Part shown: positions 28,067 through 36,719 of the stretch, one piece after another
Position numbering within the stretch: the stretch's first letter is position 1
Layout of the letters: the number at the start of each line of letters is the position of its first letter
Source: Ruminococcus sp.
GTDB taxonomy: Bacteria; Bacillota; Clostridia; Oscillospirales; Ruminococcaceae
Direction: 5' to 3'
NCBI GenBank assembly: GCA_016288815.1
Contig: JAEELF010000017.1
Span: forward strand, 1-64,000
Length of the DNA stretch: 64,000 nt
Notes under the pieces: generated by a model
Databases searched by the model: none
What the model saw: only the letters and a program-made list of their open reading frames with translations
Told to the model about the DNA's origin: nothing
Translations under genes and position numbers: made by a program

Positions 28067-28280
28067 TACATAGATGTATCTCCGATGGATCAAGAATGGG
28101 GACGCTGTCCCCAATCCCCTGCCAAAGGGTACAGGTACCCTTTGGAAACCCACTGTCAAAAAATCCCATACCGTATCCACATAGACTTTCAAATGGATAC
28201 GGTATGGGATTTTTTCATAATGGGATTCTAAAGGGAATCTATTCCCTTTAGCGGGAGTTTGAGGGCAGAGCCCTCATTTT
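28065..28280. repeat. Cluster of six consecutive hairpins after rpoD
   Basis: No gene is present in 28067-28319. Six inverted repeats follow each other: GATACA/TGTATC (28065-28080); GGGGAC/GTCCCC (28098-28112); CCAAAGGGTA/TACCCTTTGG (28122-28145); a 22-bp perfect stem (28158-28179 with 28194-28215); CTAAAGGGAA/TTCCCTTTAG (28228-28251); GAGGGC/GCCCTC (28261-28275) followed by ATTTTT. Hairpins 3 and 5 share an AAAGGG arm. It may be a decayed or modular repeat element between convergent operons. Confidence 0.75.
28158..28215. terminator. Long bidirectional terminator between rpoD and the alaS unit
   Basis: 22-bp perfect inverted repeat with TCCCATACCGTATCCA as the core of the left arm, a 14-base loop, an A-run on the left and a T-run on the right. 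The symmetry suits both the plus-strand rpoD operon and the minus-strand alaS unit. Confidence 0.85.
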
Positions 28281-28319
28281 TAATGCGTCGCAGACTCCTC
28301 TATGCACCGGTCAGGGGAG

Positions 28320-28859
28320 TCAATGCTTTTTGCGGAACTTGGGCATAAGGCGTTTTTTGTAGGTCGAATAGCAGAGGTCGAGGTTGAGGTCGTAGAGGAC
28401 GAATATGACATTCGCCAGACCGAGCATGATGTAGGAACCGTACCTGCCGTAGTCGCTGAACTCGTCGAGCATTTCCTTCAGTCCGAAGATGTAGACAGTG
28501 ATGTAGAAGTACGATATCACACAGATGTTGCAGACCGCGAGCTTGATGAGGATACGCAGCAGGCGGAGCTTTATCCGCTGGATATAGAAGCGCAGTATCG
28601 GGTAATGTCCGAAGAGGAGAATGAATATCAGTGCGGCTTCCTTGTCGGCGGTGATGAGCAGCGAGAGAAGGCTCACTGCGATGTATGTGAGGAGCGCCCA
28701 CGGGGTGTTGACCTCGACCGCGATTATCATCATCAGCACGCCCGCTATCATCGGCAGGAGCAGATACAGCGCGGGCATGACCCCGGCGAGGAACATCGTC
28801 ACGAGGCACAGCGCCGACACGATGCCCCCGAGGGCGACTCTGTAGCTTATGCCCCTCAT
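28320..28859 (-). CDS. Small polytopic membrane protein
   Basis: 179 residues with about five predicted membrane helices (near 8-28, 29-49, 54-70, 75-90, 108-125 and a weak one at about 140-158) and a basic C-terminus. The pattern resembles clostridial conserved membrane proteins and small transporter-like S components, but no diagnostic motif is seen, so function is open. The ATG overlaps the SDR stop by four bases. It is the last gene of the long alaS-led unit. Confidence 0.7.
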   Translation of the reverse strand: MRGISYRVALGGIVSALCLVTMFLAGVMPALYLLLPMIAGVLMMIIAVEVNTPWALLTYIAVSLLSLLITADKEAALIFILLFGHYPILRFYIQRIKLRLLRILIKLAVCNICVISYFYITVYIFGLKEMLDEFSDYGRYGSYIMLGLANVIFVLYDLNLDLCYSTYKKRLMPKFRKKH

Positions 28860-29626
28860 TTATCGCCTGCCGGCCGCTTGGCTTTCTGAATGCCGTAGAC
28901 TATCGCTGCGAGCATTTTGTGCGGGAGAAAACGCTGTCCGAATATCCCCGCCTGAACGCCGAGCCCCGGGATAGCGAAGAGCTTGCCCGCGAAGGTCTTT
29001 TTCAAGGCATAGTGGGCAGCGTACTCAGGGGTGATAGGCTTCACGCTGAACGTCACGCCCGCGCGGTCGTTGAAGTGAGTATTGACCGGTCCCGGACACA
29101 GAACTGTTATCGAAACGTCGGACTTATCCCTGCGCAGCTCCTCGTAAATGGCTATGGAAAGGCGCAGGACGTAGTTCTTGGAGGCGTAGTAGGACGAGAG
29201 CAGCGGTCCGGTCATAAAGCCTGCTGCGGAGGCAACATTGAGTATCCAGCCGCTGTTACGCTTCTTGAAATCGCGCAGGAACAGCTTCGTGAGGATATGC
29301 AGGGCAGTGATATTGACGTTTATCATGTCGAGCTCGTCATTGAGGTCGGTCTCGTCGAACTTGCCGAAGATACCGTACCCGGCGTTGTTCACGAGCAGAT
29401 CGACGTCCCTGCCGCGGCAGAACTCGTAGACCTTGAAGACCTCCTCGCGCTTCGAGAGCTCGGCGGGGATAGTCTCGGCTCGGTCGCCGAATTCCTCCTT
29501 GAGCTGCGCGAGAGCCTGTTCATTGCGTCCTGTGAGGATAAGCTCCCAGCCGCGGATATAGAGCTCGCGGGCTATGCATTTTCCGATACCGGAGGTGGCT
29601 CCTGTGATGAGTGCTTTCATTTTCAT
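28856..29626 (-). CDS. Short-chain dehydrogenase/reductase
   Basis: 256 residues with a classical SDR Rossmann fold: TGATSGIG (about 8-15) for the nucleotide, NNAGYG (about 86-91), catalytic Ser near 139 and YYASK (Tyr/Lys at about 152-156). The C-terminal extension after VTFSVKPITPEYAAHYALKK is typical of the DltE/YqjQ-like group. The substrate is not deducible. The start lies nine bases after the AlgJ-like gene, and the end overlaps the membrane protein gene. Confidence 0.88.
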   Translation of the reverse strand: MKMKALITGATSGIGKCIARELYIRGWELILTGRNEQALAQLKEEFGDRAETIPAELSKREEVFKVYEFCRGRDVDLLVNNAGYGIFGKFDETDLNDELDMINVNITALHILTKLFLRDFKKRNSGWILNVASAAGFMTGPLLSSYYASKNYVLRLSIAIYEELRRDKSDVSITVLCPGPVNTHFNDRAGVTFSVKPITPEYAAHYALKKTFAGKLFAIPGLGVQAGIFGQRFLPHKMLAAIVYGIQKAKRPAGDK

Positions 29627-29635
29627 CGTCCTTTC

Positions 29636-30739
29636 TTATTCGTTTATCAGGTCGAACATACCGCTGCTGCCGAGATCCTCCACGCCGAACAGGAAGAGCG
29701 TCTGCTCGTAGCCTGAGACGTCGATGAGGTTGCTGAGCGGGACTGTGAGTTTATCCGGCGAGACTATCGTGATCTCGCTGTAGTGCTGCGTGAGGAACTG
29801 CACGAAGCAGTCCGCGTAGCTGTCCTTGATGAGAAGCAGACGGCGCTCTGTGTTGACATTCGTCGTAATGCGCATGATAGGAGCTTCGCTGCCGAGGTAC
29901 ATACCGTATTTGTCGTCGGAACTGAGGCGGCTCTTGTCATAGAGCGGGCAGCTGCGCGAGATACCGCTGTTGTCGGTGGCGGTACAGCTCAGCACCTTCG
30001 CCCCGGAGGCGTACTCGTAGACGTCGAGGATATCGGGCTTGGTGCCGGAATACCTGCTGCGCTCGTAGAGATTTCCCCTGAAATCGCCCGAGACGTGCTC
30101 TATCGTGTACTTGTCATACGCGACCGCCTGAAAACCGAGCTTCTGGATCACAGTGCGGTATACACAGTATGCCCCGTAGCCGGTCCATTTAGTATCGTTG
30201 CGGTAGTAGATATAGTTGTCGCTGAGGGTCTTGAGTATGCTGAATGCGTCGATATGCCTGATGCCGGTATCAAGCGACTCGTAGAGCTGTGAGATCTGCT
30301 GCTCCTCGGTGTTGACAAGGAGGTATTCGGGGAGCTTGTCGCTGTAGACGCCAGACGAGGTCGGCACCGCTACGAAGCAGACCGCCCCTTCGTACTGCTC
30401 TGCGAACCGGTTTATCCCCTCTGCCGAGCCTGACGGCGCGGGACGCTGGGCGATGTCCGCGTCGAGGAGCATGGTGTCCGCGATGTAGACACCGTTCACG
30501 ATACGCTCTGATATCTGCGGGGCGAGCTTCGCGTTCGCGGAAGCCCAGAGGTCGTGCCCGGCGAGATTGTCGGTCATGCAGGAGCTGAGCTCACTGGTGT
30601 AGCTGCCGTCAGCGACCGCTGAAAGGGTCGGCTGCGGGAGCTCTCCGCTGCCGGAGGGTCTGATGAGGGTCAGCACTGCGACCGCCGCGATGAACAGGAG
30701 CGTGAGGACAGCCGTTATCTTGCTTGTGAGCTTTGACAT
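29636..30739 (-). CDS. DHHW/AlgJ-like exported protein with altered catalytic motif
   Basis: 367 residues with one N-terminal membrane anchor (about 8-25) and the body outside. The layout fits DHHW-family/AlgJ-like SGNH proteins that accept acyl groups from an MBOAT partner: GHDLWASANAKLA (about 61-73, the 'RDxW' region), the catalytic Asp-x-His-type segment (about 181-190) and a C-terminal LLLIKDSYAD with Ser307. In the middle segment the expected DHHW/DTHW reads NDTKW (D182, K184), so the catalytic His appears replaced by Lys. It starts 12 bases after the MBOAT gene and must act with it. Confidence 0.72.
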   Translation of the reverse strand: MSKLTSKITAVLTLLFIAAVAVLTLIRPSGSGELPQPTLSAVADGSYTSELSSCMTDNLAGHDLWASANAKLAPQISERIVNGVYIADTMLLDADIAQRPAPSGSAEGINRFAEQYEGAVCFVAVPTSSGVYSDKLPEYLLVNTEEQQISQLYESLDTGIRHIDAFSILKTLSDNYIYYRNDTKWTGYGAYCVYRTVIQKLGFQAVAYDKYTIEHVSGDFRGNLYERSRYSGTKPDILDVYEYASGAKVLSCTATDNSGISRSCPLYDKSRLSSDDKYGMYLGSEAPIMRITTNVNTERRLLLIKDSYADCFVQFLTQHYSEITIVSPDKLTVPLSNLIDVSGYEQTLFLFGVEDLGSSGMFDLINE

Positions 30740-30751
30740 TCTATCCCCTCC

Positions 30752-32134
30752 TTACAATTCGATCAGCAGCGGCGCAGACGTGCCGCTGTGCGCGATGAGC
30801 GCCGTGCATACCGTGAGCAGCAGCAGCACCGTCACGGGCGTGACAGCTGAAAACGCCGTCTGGAGCTTATTCTTGCCGGAGCGTATCATCATGTTGCGGA
30901 AAAGGTCCGTGGAGGCGTACATTCCCACCAGTAGCACGACCGAGTAGCACCTGAGCAGATAGACGGTCAGGGTGTCCGCAATGACTCCGCTGCCGCCGAG
31001 CATTGCCACGAGGTAGTGCATGGAGTCCACGAGGGTCTCCCCCGCGAAGAACACCGTGCACACTATCGTCAGGAGGAAAGTGTATATGATACTGGTCGTT
31101 TTCAGGAGCTTCATGCGGCTGATGTAGCGCTCCGCGATAACTGCGGAGCCGATGAGGAGTCCCCAGACAAGACCGTTCGCGCTGAACGTGTACCACGCGC
31201 CGAGCGTTCCCCATGCGATGATGTAGATGAAGCGCCTGTACCACTTTCCTGTTCCGAGCGAGTACAGGGGCTTGGTGACGTAGCGCCTGAACCACTGTAC
31301 GGGCTGGATATGCCACCTTGCAGCGAAGTCGCGTATGCGCGTGCTGAGCAGCGGGTAGTTGAAGCTCTGCGGGAATCTGAATCCGAAGCAGTAGCCGATC
31401 CCTGTGCCCATGTCCGCGACGCCGGAAAGCGTGAAGTAAAGACACAGCAGATACGCGATGACGCCGATCCATGCGTTCACTGCCGCGAGGCTCGCGATGT
31501 TCTGGCTGCACACCGCGGTCCAGAGACGGTACATCGTGTCGGCGATGATGATCTTCTTGGCGAGCCCCTTCGCGAACAGCGTGAAGCCAACACCGATCTC
31601 GGCGAGTCCGCCGCGGCGCTCGCGGAGCATCTTCGAGAAGCCCTCAAAGCGCAGGAGAGGTCCCATGAAAAGGCGCGGGAACATCATAATGAACAGCGCG
31701 AATCTGACGATATTGCGCTCCGCGCGGTGCTTGCCGGAGAAGATGTCCATGAGCGCGCCCACGGCTGAGAGCGTGAAAAACGATATCCCCACTGGGTAGA
31801 AGCTATCCGGCAGGGGAAGACGTTCCCGCAGGGAGCCCAGCAGCTCAGACCTGAACAGGAATATCGCCACAAAGTCGAACGTGAACCCCAGCACGAACGG
31901 CAGCACGGCAAGTCCCGGGTGTTTCGTTCGGATCCTGTCCGTGAGCAGACAGAAGACGTAGTTCACCAGAGTGTATGCGGATATCAGCACCAGAAAATCA
32001 AGGCTGACCAGCGCACAGAATACCATGCTCAGCAACAGGAGCACGCCGTTTTTCTGCTTCGCCGGCGTGATATAGAACACCAGCAGCGATACCGGCAGAA
32101 AGCCGTATATGAACAGCAGACTGCTATATGCCAT
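30752..32134 (-). CDS. MBOAT-family O-acyltransferase-like membrane protein
   Basis: 460 residues, about ten membrane helices. MBOAT/AlgI features: PVGISFFTLSAVGALMDI (about 114-131), FPRLFMGPLLRF (about 152-163) and RDFAARWHIQPVQWFRRYV (about 268-286, with the conserved RWH). The second, normally invariant WH of the catalytic segment is W314-Y315 here (GAWYTFSANGLVWG) in a gapless comparison with the consensus. AlgI-like proteins move acetyl groups across the membrane to an extracellular partner; the lost His questions that chemistry. It overlaps rnmV by 11 bases. Confidence 0.8.
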   Translation of the reverse strand: MAYSSLLFIYGFLPVSLLVFYITPAKQKNGVLLLLSMVFCALVSLDFLVLISAYTLVNYVFCLLTDRIRTKHPGLAVLPFVLGFTFDFVAIFLFRSELLGSLRERLPLPDSFYPVGISFFTLSAVGALMDIFSGKHRAERNIVRFALFIMMFPRLFMGPLLRFEGFSKMLRERRGGLAEIGVGFTLFAKGLAKKIIIADTMYRLWTAVCSQNIASLAAVNAWIGVIAYLLCLYFTLSGVADMGTGIGYCFGFRFPQSFNYPLLSTRIRDFAARWHIQPVQWFRRYVTKPLYSLGTGKWYRRFIYIIAWGTLGAWYTFSANGLVWGLLIGSAVIAERYISRMKLLKTTSIIYTFLLTIVCTVFFAGETLVDSMHYLVAMLGGSGVIADTLTVYLLRCYSVVLLVGMYASTDLFRNMMIRSGKNKLQTAFSAVTPVTVLLLLTVCTALIAHSGTSAPLLIEL

Positions 32135-32723
32135 CTCTCTCCTCCTTGATCTTTTGTGTGCGTTCGGACAGCTCCGCGCTGTCCATCATGGTATTGAGCA
32201 CCTCGACGAGCGCTCCCGCAGACATCAGCTGCGGAAGTCCGAGGCTCTTTTGCAGCTTCAGACGCAGTTCACGGCTGTTCTCGCCGCCGCTCAGCCCGAG
32301 CTGATAAAGCGTGAGCTTGGTGATGTCGGGCTCGTGAGTGCGCTCGGAGGGCGTTATGCCTGCACGCTCAAACGCTGCGAGCAGTGTCTGCACATCTATC
32401 CCTTCCACACCGAGCTTCCCCTCTGCGGAGGGCTTGAGCTTGCGCTTTTCCTTGCCGAAGATGTCGGGGATATAGACGTTCTTCACGCTCCCCTCGCCTA
32501 CTGCGCCCTTGATGTAGCCGCGGATACGGCGTCCGGCACTGTCGGAGTCCGTGAGTATCACAATGCCGGTCGTGCGGGCGTAGTACCTGATGAGACCGAG
32601 CTTCTCCTCGTCCTTGAAGATGCCGAAACCGTTCGTGACTATCACCACGGCGTCGATGACCGAGGCAAGCTTTATCTTGTCGTACTTTCCCTCGACTATG
32701 ACCGCTTCGTTTATCCTTATCAT
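32124..32723 (-). CDS. rnmV: Ribonuclease M5
   Basis: About 199 residues from the ATG at 32723, whose first bases overlap the holA stop (ATGA). It matures the 5' and 3' ends of 5S rRNA in Gram-positive bacteria. The TOPRIM domain has VIVEGKYDK (about 8-16, catalytic Glu) and VILTDSDSAGRRIR (about 52-65, Asp-x-Asp). The family-specific C-terminal region follows (about 95-199). The N-terminal extension possible upstream overlaps holA and was rejected. Confidence 0.9.
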   Translation of the reverse strand: MIRINEAVIVEGKYDKIKLASVIDAVVIVTNGFGIFKDEEKLGLIRYYARTTGIVILTDSDSAGRRIRGYIKGAVGEGSVKNVYIPDIFGKEKRKLKPSAEGKLGVEGIDVQTLLAAFERAGITPSERTHEPDITKLTLYQLGLSGGENSRELRLKLQKSLGLPQLMSAGALVEVLNTMMDSAELSERTQKIKEERDGI

Positions 32724-33793
32724 CGCGAGCCTCCGGTGCCGGTCATCAGCATTTTCACGACCGCCTCCTCGAGCACGGTCTTTTCGTCTATGGAGGTGGA
32801 ATTCAGCGTGACTGCCGTGTCGCGCAGTATACGTATGCACGCACGCAGACGCTCGAGGGTTATGCGCTGATTGAACTTGTAGAGCCGCTCGATCGCAAAG
32901 CCGCGCTTGTAGTAATCGAAGTCGTGGATCACCGTATCTGCGCCCTTTGCGGCACGCTTTGCGAGCAGTACGCGGTAGAGGTCGAGGAAAGAATTCGTTA
33001 TGCTCATGAGGACGCCGCCGCGGTTGTCCTTGTCCTGCATGAGCTCATTGAGCGCGTCGAAGGCAGACCTGCGGTCAAATGCCGCAACTGCGTCCGCGAG
33101 GTTGAAAATAGTCACGCTACTCTGCCTGTGGACGAGCTCACGGAGCATATCGGAGGTTATCTCCCTGCCCTGTGCATAGGCGCAGAGCTTGTCGATCTCA
33201 TTCCCGATGAGGAGGGTGTCCGAGAGGCACATCTCAGCGAGCTCGCGGGCAACATCAATGGACATAGCCCCGCCACGTGCCGAGACCTTCGCGGAGATAG
33301 CCTTCGCGAGCTCCCCGGAGGTGGGCACGGCACACTCGCAGAGGACGCCGTACTTCGCGGCGTGATCGGCGAGCTTCTTGTTCTTGTCGGTGATCTTGTT
33401 CGCGCCTGCCTTGCGGTCGAACTTGGTCTTGACCTCAAATCCGGTGACGTTGAACACGACGACGGTCTGCGGGGGGATATCCTTCAGCGCGTCGAGGAGT
33501 GACTTGGTCTCGTCTTCGCGGTGCTCCTCGCAGTTGTAGTCGTTCACGAGTATGCAGTTGTACTCCGACATCATCGGCATTATCTCGATCATGTCGCGCA
33601 GTGCGGAGATGTCGAGCGACTTTCCCGCGAGGCGGTTGAGGGCGAATTCCTCATTGTCTCCGACGGCAAGGCGGACTATCTGCCGGGTGAGGGCTGTAAC
33701 GCTGCTCACGTCCGCGCCGAAGATGTAGTAGAGATTGCTCAGCCCGCCCTTTTTGAGCTGTGCCGAAAGCGTTTTTTTATCGGTCTGTGGCAT
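32720..33793 (-). CDS. holA: DNA polymerase III delta subunit
   Basis: 357 residues. Clamp-loader subunit that opens the beta sliding clamp. AAA+-like fold with YYIFGADVSSVTALTRQIV near the N-terminus (degenerate P-loop region, as usual for delta), FNVTGFEVKTKFDRKAG in the middle, and an all-helical C-terminal collar including VTIFNLADAVAAFDRRSAFDALNELM. Its start shares a base with the comEC stop. comEC-holA adjacency is common in Firmicutes. Confidence 0.93.
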   Translation of the reverse strand: MPQTDKKTLSAQLKKGGLSNLYYIFGADVSSVTALTRQIVRLAVGDNEEFALNRLAGKSLDISALRDMIEIMPMMSEYNCILVNDYNCEEHREDETKSLLDALKDIPPQTVVVFNVTGFEVKTKFDRKAGANKITDKNKKLADHAAKYGVLCECAVPTSGELAKAISAKVSARGGAMSIDVARELAEMCLSDTLLIGNEIDKLCAYAQGREITSDMLRELVHRQSSVTIFNLADAVAAFDRRSAFDALNELMQDKDNRGGVLMSITNSFLDLYRVLLAKRAAKGADTVIHDFDYYKRGFAIERLYKFNQRITLERLRACIRILRDTAVTLNSTSIDEKTVLEEAVVKMLMTGTGGSR

Positions 33794-35793
33794 TACAGCC
33801 TCCTTATCTCGCAGCCGCTGCTGCCGAGCGTTATCTCGAAATTACTGCCGCTGCCGTCCAGGCAGAGCACTCCCCTGCCGGTCACGGGCTGGGCATCCTT
33901 GGGGAGATCTCCGTAGAAGACCAGCAGCTCGGCGTCAGGGATATCCTCTGTGCCGGCAGGCAGGAAAGCGACCTTGGTCCCGCCGAGCTCTGCGGTGAAA
34001 GTCCCGCCGCAGCAGTAGACACGGCTCCCGCCTATCGCGATGTCCGACTCGCTCCCGACCGCGGTCTGCGCGATGTCAAAGGCACTCAGCTCCTGCGCGT
34101 AAGCGCTCCTCACGGAGTCGGAGTTTCTGTCCACGGACAGCAGTGTGACCCTCTCCACGCCACTGCGCGAGAGGTATTTACGGACGTAGTCGGGCGTTTT
34201 GTAGTTCCCGGTGAGGTCGAATACCAGCGTATTTCCCTGATATTCGACGACCGCCGCGCAATTGCTCCCTCTGCCAAGCGAGGCGACAGTGAACGTGTCG
34301 AAGCTGCGCAGCGAATGTATCCCCGAACCGAGCATAAGCGCAGCAACGGACATCGCCGCAGCGAGCGCGGTGAGCTTCCTGCTGCGGAAAACTATGCACA
34401 CCAGCACGGTCATCGCAGAGCACGCAAAAGCAGTCACCATGAATGTATGGCTGCCGCAGGAAAAATGCGTGAAGCTGAGCCGTGAGACGCTGTCCGAAAT
34501 GCGCAGCACGAGCTCAATGGGCAACTGTGCGAGCGGCAGCACCGGGAGCAGTCCGCCGGTCAGGACGTATATGAGCCCTATGACCATAGACAGCGAACAG
34601 AGCGGCACAAGAAGCACGTTCATCAGCGGCGCGATGAGCGAGCTTTCGTCGAAATACCGCATACACAGCGGGGTGATAGTCAGGGTCGTGCAGAGCATGA
34701 TGAGGAACGCCTTCACGAACCTCCGGAGCGGAGCATCAGCAGGTATGTCCTTCGTCATATAGGGCGCGAAGACCGCTATCCCGAACGTTCCAGCGGCTGA
34801 CAGAAGGAATCCGCTGCTGTATATCACGAACGGATCCGAAATGCATATTAGCAGCACCGCCCACGCCAGCGAGTTGAATGAGTCGCCCTGCCGCCGGAAG
34901 AGCCGTGCGGAGTACGCGAACTCCAGCATGAGCGTGGCGCGTATCGCTGAAACGGGGTAATTCGCGGCAGTTATCAGCAGTATCAGCAGGACGTTCATAA
35001 GCCCGAATGCTGCAAATCGGTTCACGCGCAGACGCCGCATGAGCAGCATCGCGAGCGCGGCGATGACCGTGACGTGCAGTCCCGAGACCGCCAGTACATG
35101 ACCGATACCAACACGGTAAAGCGAGGTGCGGACGTTGTCGCTGAGCCCCTGCTTCTGCCCGAATAGCATTCCCGCAAGGAAGTCGCCGCAGTCCGTGCCC
35201 ATTTCGATACGGAAGCGTGATATCATGCGCTCACGGTAATCTGCAACGGCATTGCGCAGACGGTGAGTTCCCGTCCTTTCAAGGGAAACGCCCTTCGCGC
35301 TCTTCGCCTCGAGGTACACTCCCGCGGACTTGTAGTAGGTCACGCCGTCGAAGAGATAGTCGCTCGACGGGAGCTCAAATCTGCACTCCCCAAGCGTCAC
35401 GACGTCGCCGTACTCTGCACTGAGGTCTGTTCCATAATACGTTATCTTTGCCGTAACATCGTCGTTTATCGTGCCTTTGAGCGTATATGCGGAGTTCTCA
35501 CCGTAGCGGCGTATATCGGTGACCTCGCCGGAAAACGTCCCCGTCTGTCCGGCGTAGACGGTGAGCTTTTCGTACTCGAGGGTCTGCTTCAGGGTGAATG
35601 CGCTGAACGCCGCCGCAAACGACAGCGACATCAGGGACAAGTCGCGGAGGGTGAGTCCCTTGCGGAGACCGATGAACGCGACCCCTGCCGCAGCCGCCGC
35701 GAGTATCAGCAGCTCCGGCAGACCCGTAAAAAACGAAGCGAAAAACGATCCGAAAATATACGCTGCCGCTATCCCTGTCATTTTTCGCTTCAT
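33793..35793 (-). CDS. comEC: ComEC/Rec2-like DNA-uptake channel protein, eroded hydrolase domain
   Basis: 666 residues: DUF4131-like N-terminus with two TM segments (about 1-170), polytopic Competence domain (about 185-460) including FLAGMLFGQKQGL and VGIGHVLAVSGLHVTVIAALAM, and a C-terminal region (about 490-666) in the place of the metallo-beta-lactamase domain. That region keeps SLGRGSNCAAVVE and VFDLTGN (compare VGQGDS, LIDGG), but where HPHxDH should stand it reads SVDRNSDSV (about 553-561). The strand-degrading activity proposed for ComEC is therefore doubtful. The family assignment is firm. Confidence 0.9.
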   Translation of the reverse strand: MKRKMTGIAAAYIFGSFFASFFTGLPELLILAAAAAGVAFIGLRKGLTLRDLSLMSLSFAAAFSAFTLKQTLEYEKLTVYAGQTGTFSGEVTDIRRYGENSAYTLKGTINDDVTAKITYYGTDLSAEYGDVVTLGECRFELPSSDYLFDGVTYYKSAGVYLEAKSAKGVSLERTGTHRLRNAVADYRERMISRFRIEMGTDCGDFLAGMLFGQKQGLSDNVRTSLYRVGIGHVLAVSGLHVTVIAALAMLLMRRLRVNRFAAFGLMNVLLILLITAANYPVSAIRATLMLEFAYSARLFRRQGDSFNSLAWAVLLICISDPFVIYSSGFLLSAAGTFGIAVFAPYMTKDIPADAPLRRFVKAFLIMLCTTLTITPLCMRYFDESSLIAPLMNVLLVPLCSLSMVIGLIYVLTGGLLPVLPLAQLPIELVLRISDSVSRLSFTHFSCGSHTFMVTAFACSAMTVLVCIVFRSRKLTALAAAMSVAALMLGSGIHSLRSFDTFTVASLGRGSNCAAVVEYQGNTLVFDLTGNYKTPDYVRKYLSRSGVERVTLLSVDRNSDSVRSAYAQELSAFDIAQTAVGSESDIAIGGSRVYCCGGTFTAELGGTKVAFLPAGTEDIPDAELLVFYGDLPKDAQPVTGRGVLCLDGSGSNFEITLGSSGCEIRRL

Positions 35794-35803
35794 ATTTCAC
35801 ACC

Positions 35804-36343
35804 TTATTTGAAGAAAAGCGGGAGCTTTTCAAGGAAGATTATGTCGTCGCGGTCAGCCGCATCGCCCTCGGCGAGGACCGCCGCCCTGCCGGTGATGTTT
35901 CCGCCGGCTGCCTCTGTGAGCTTCTCGAGCGCGTTGAGCGACTCGCCCGTGCTGATGACGTCGTCAACGATGAGCACGCGCTTCCCCGTGAGCATATCTG
36001 CCTTCTCGCGGGAGAGGATCAGCCTCTGCTCGTTCGCCGTGGTTATGGACTTAACGTCCACGATGAGCGGGTCTGTCATATAGAGCTTCTTTGACTTACG
36101 CGCCACGACGTAGGTCTTCCCGGACTGTCTTGCCATTTCGTATGCGAGCGGTATGCCCTTGGACTCTGCTGTGAGTATCACGTCGAAGTCCGGGCACTTT
36201 TTCAGCAGCTCCTCCGACGCCTTTACGGTCAGCTCAACGTCGGAGAACATGATGAAGGCTGCGATGTCTATCTTGTCATTGAGCGGGCAGCGGATAAGCT
36301 CGCGCTCCAGCCCGGCAATAGTCATTCTGTAGGTCTCAGGCAT
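35804..36343 (-). CDS. Purine-type phosphoribosyltransferase
   Basis: 179 residues. PRPP-binding motif VLIVDDVISTGES (about 126-138), base region near DVILTAESKGIPLAYEMAR, and a flexible loop with KSKKLYMTDPL. It resembles the Apt/Xpt/PurR-type group, so adenine or xanthine salvage is likely, but substrate assignment needs comparison. It lies ten bases downstream of the HIT gene and ten upstream of comEC. Confidence 0.82.
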   Translation of the reverse strand: MPETYRMTIAGLERELIRCPLNDKIDIAAFIMFSDVELTVKASEELLKKCPDFDVILTAESKGIPLAYEMARQSGKTYVVARKSKKLYMTDPLIVDVKSITTANEQRLILSREKADMLTGKRVLIVDDVISTGESLNALEKLTEAAGGNITGRAAVLAEGDAADRDDIIFLEKLPLFFK

Positions 36344-36353
36344 GGCAGTCTCC

Positions 36354-36707
36354 TTATTCGGTCCTGCCGAGAGACTCCGGTCCCCAGCCCATTTTCACGC
36401 CCGCGAGGAAGTGGAAATGCATATGCTTCACGGTCTGACCGGCGTCGTCGCCGCAGTTGTTGATGATACGGTAGCTCTCGATGCCCTCAGCCTTTGCGAT
36501 GTTCGCAGCAGCCTCGAATACCTTTGCGACGAGCATGGAGTTCTCCTCTGTTATCTCGTTCGCGGAGGCAATGTGTGCCTTCGGGATTATGAGGTAGTGA
36601 ACGGGTGCGATGGGAGCGATGTCCTTGAACGCGAAGACGAATTCGTCCTCGTAGACCTTGGTGCTCGGTATCTCGCCGTCGATTATCTTGCAGAATAAAC
36701 AATCCAT
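36354..36707 (-). CDS. HIT-family (HINT-like) nucleotide hydrolase
   Basis: 117 residues. Histidine triad KHMHFHFLAG (about 97-106) near the C-terminus, N-terminal CLFCKIIDGEIPSTKVYEDE and FKDIAPIAPVHYLIIPKAHI. HINT proteins cleave nucleoside phosphoramidates and acyl-AMP adducts; aminoacyl-adenylates are natural-type substrates, which makes the place right after alaS interesting but not proof. GGAGG precedes the ATG. Confidence 0.93.
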   Translation of the reverse strand: MDCLFCKIIDGEIPSTKVYEDEFVFAFKDIAPIAPVHYLIIPKAHIASANEITEENSMLVAKVFEAAANIAKAEGIESYRIINNCGDDAGQTVKHMHFHFLAGVKMGWGPESLGRTE

Positions 36708-36719
36708 AGTGGTTCCTCC

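Noticed and set aside
32724..32840. 39-codon extension of RNase M5
   Set aside because: It lies wholly within holA, and the ATGA overlap gives the natural start at 32723.
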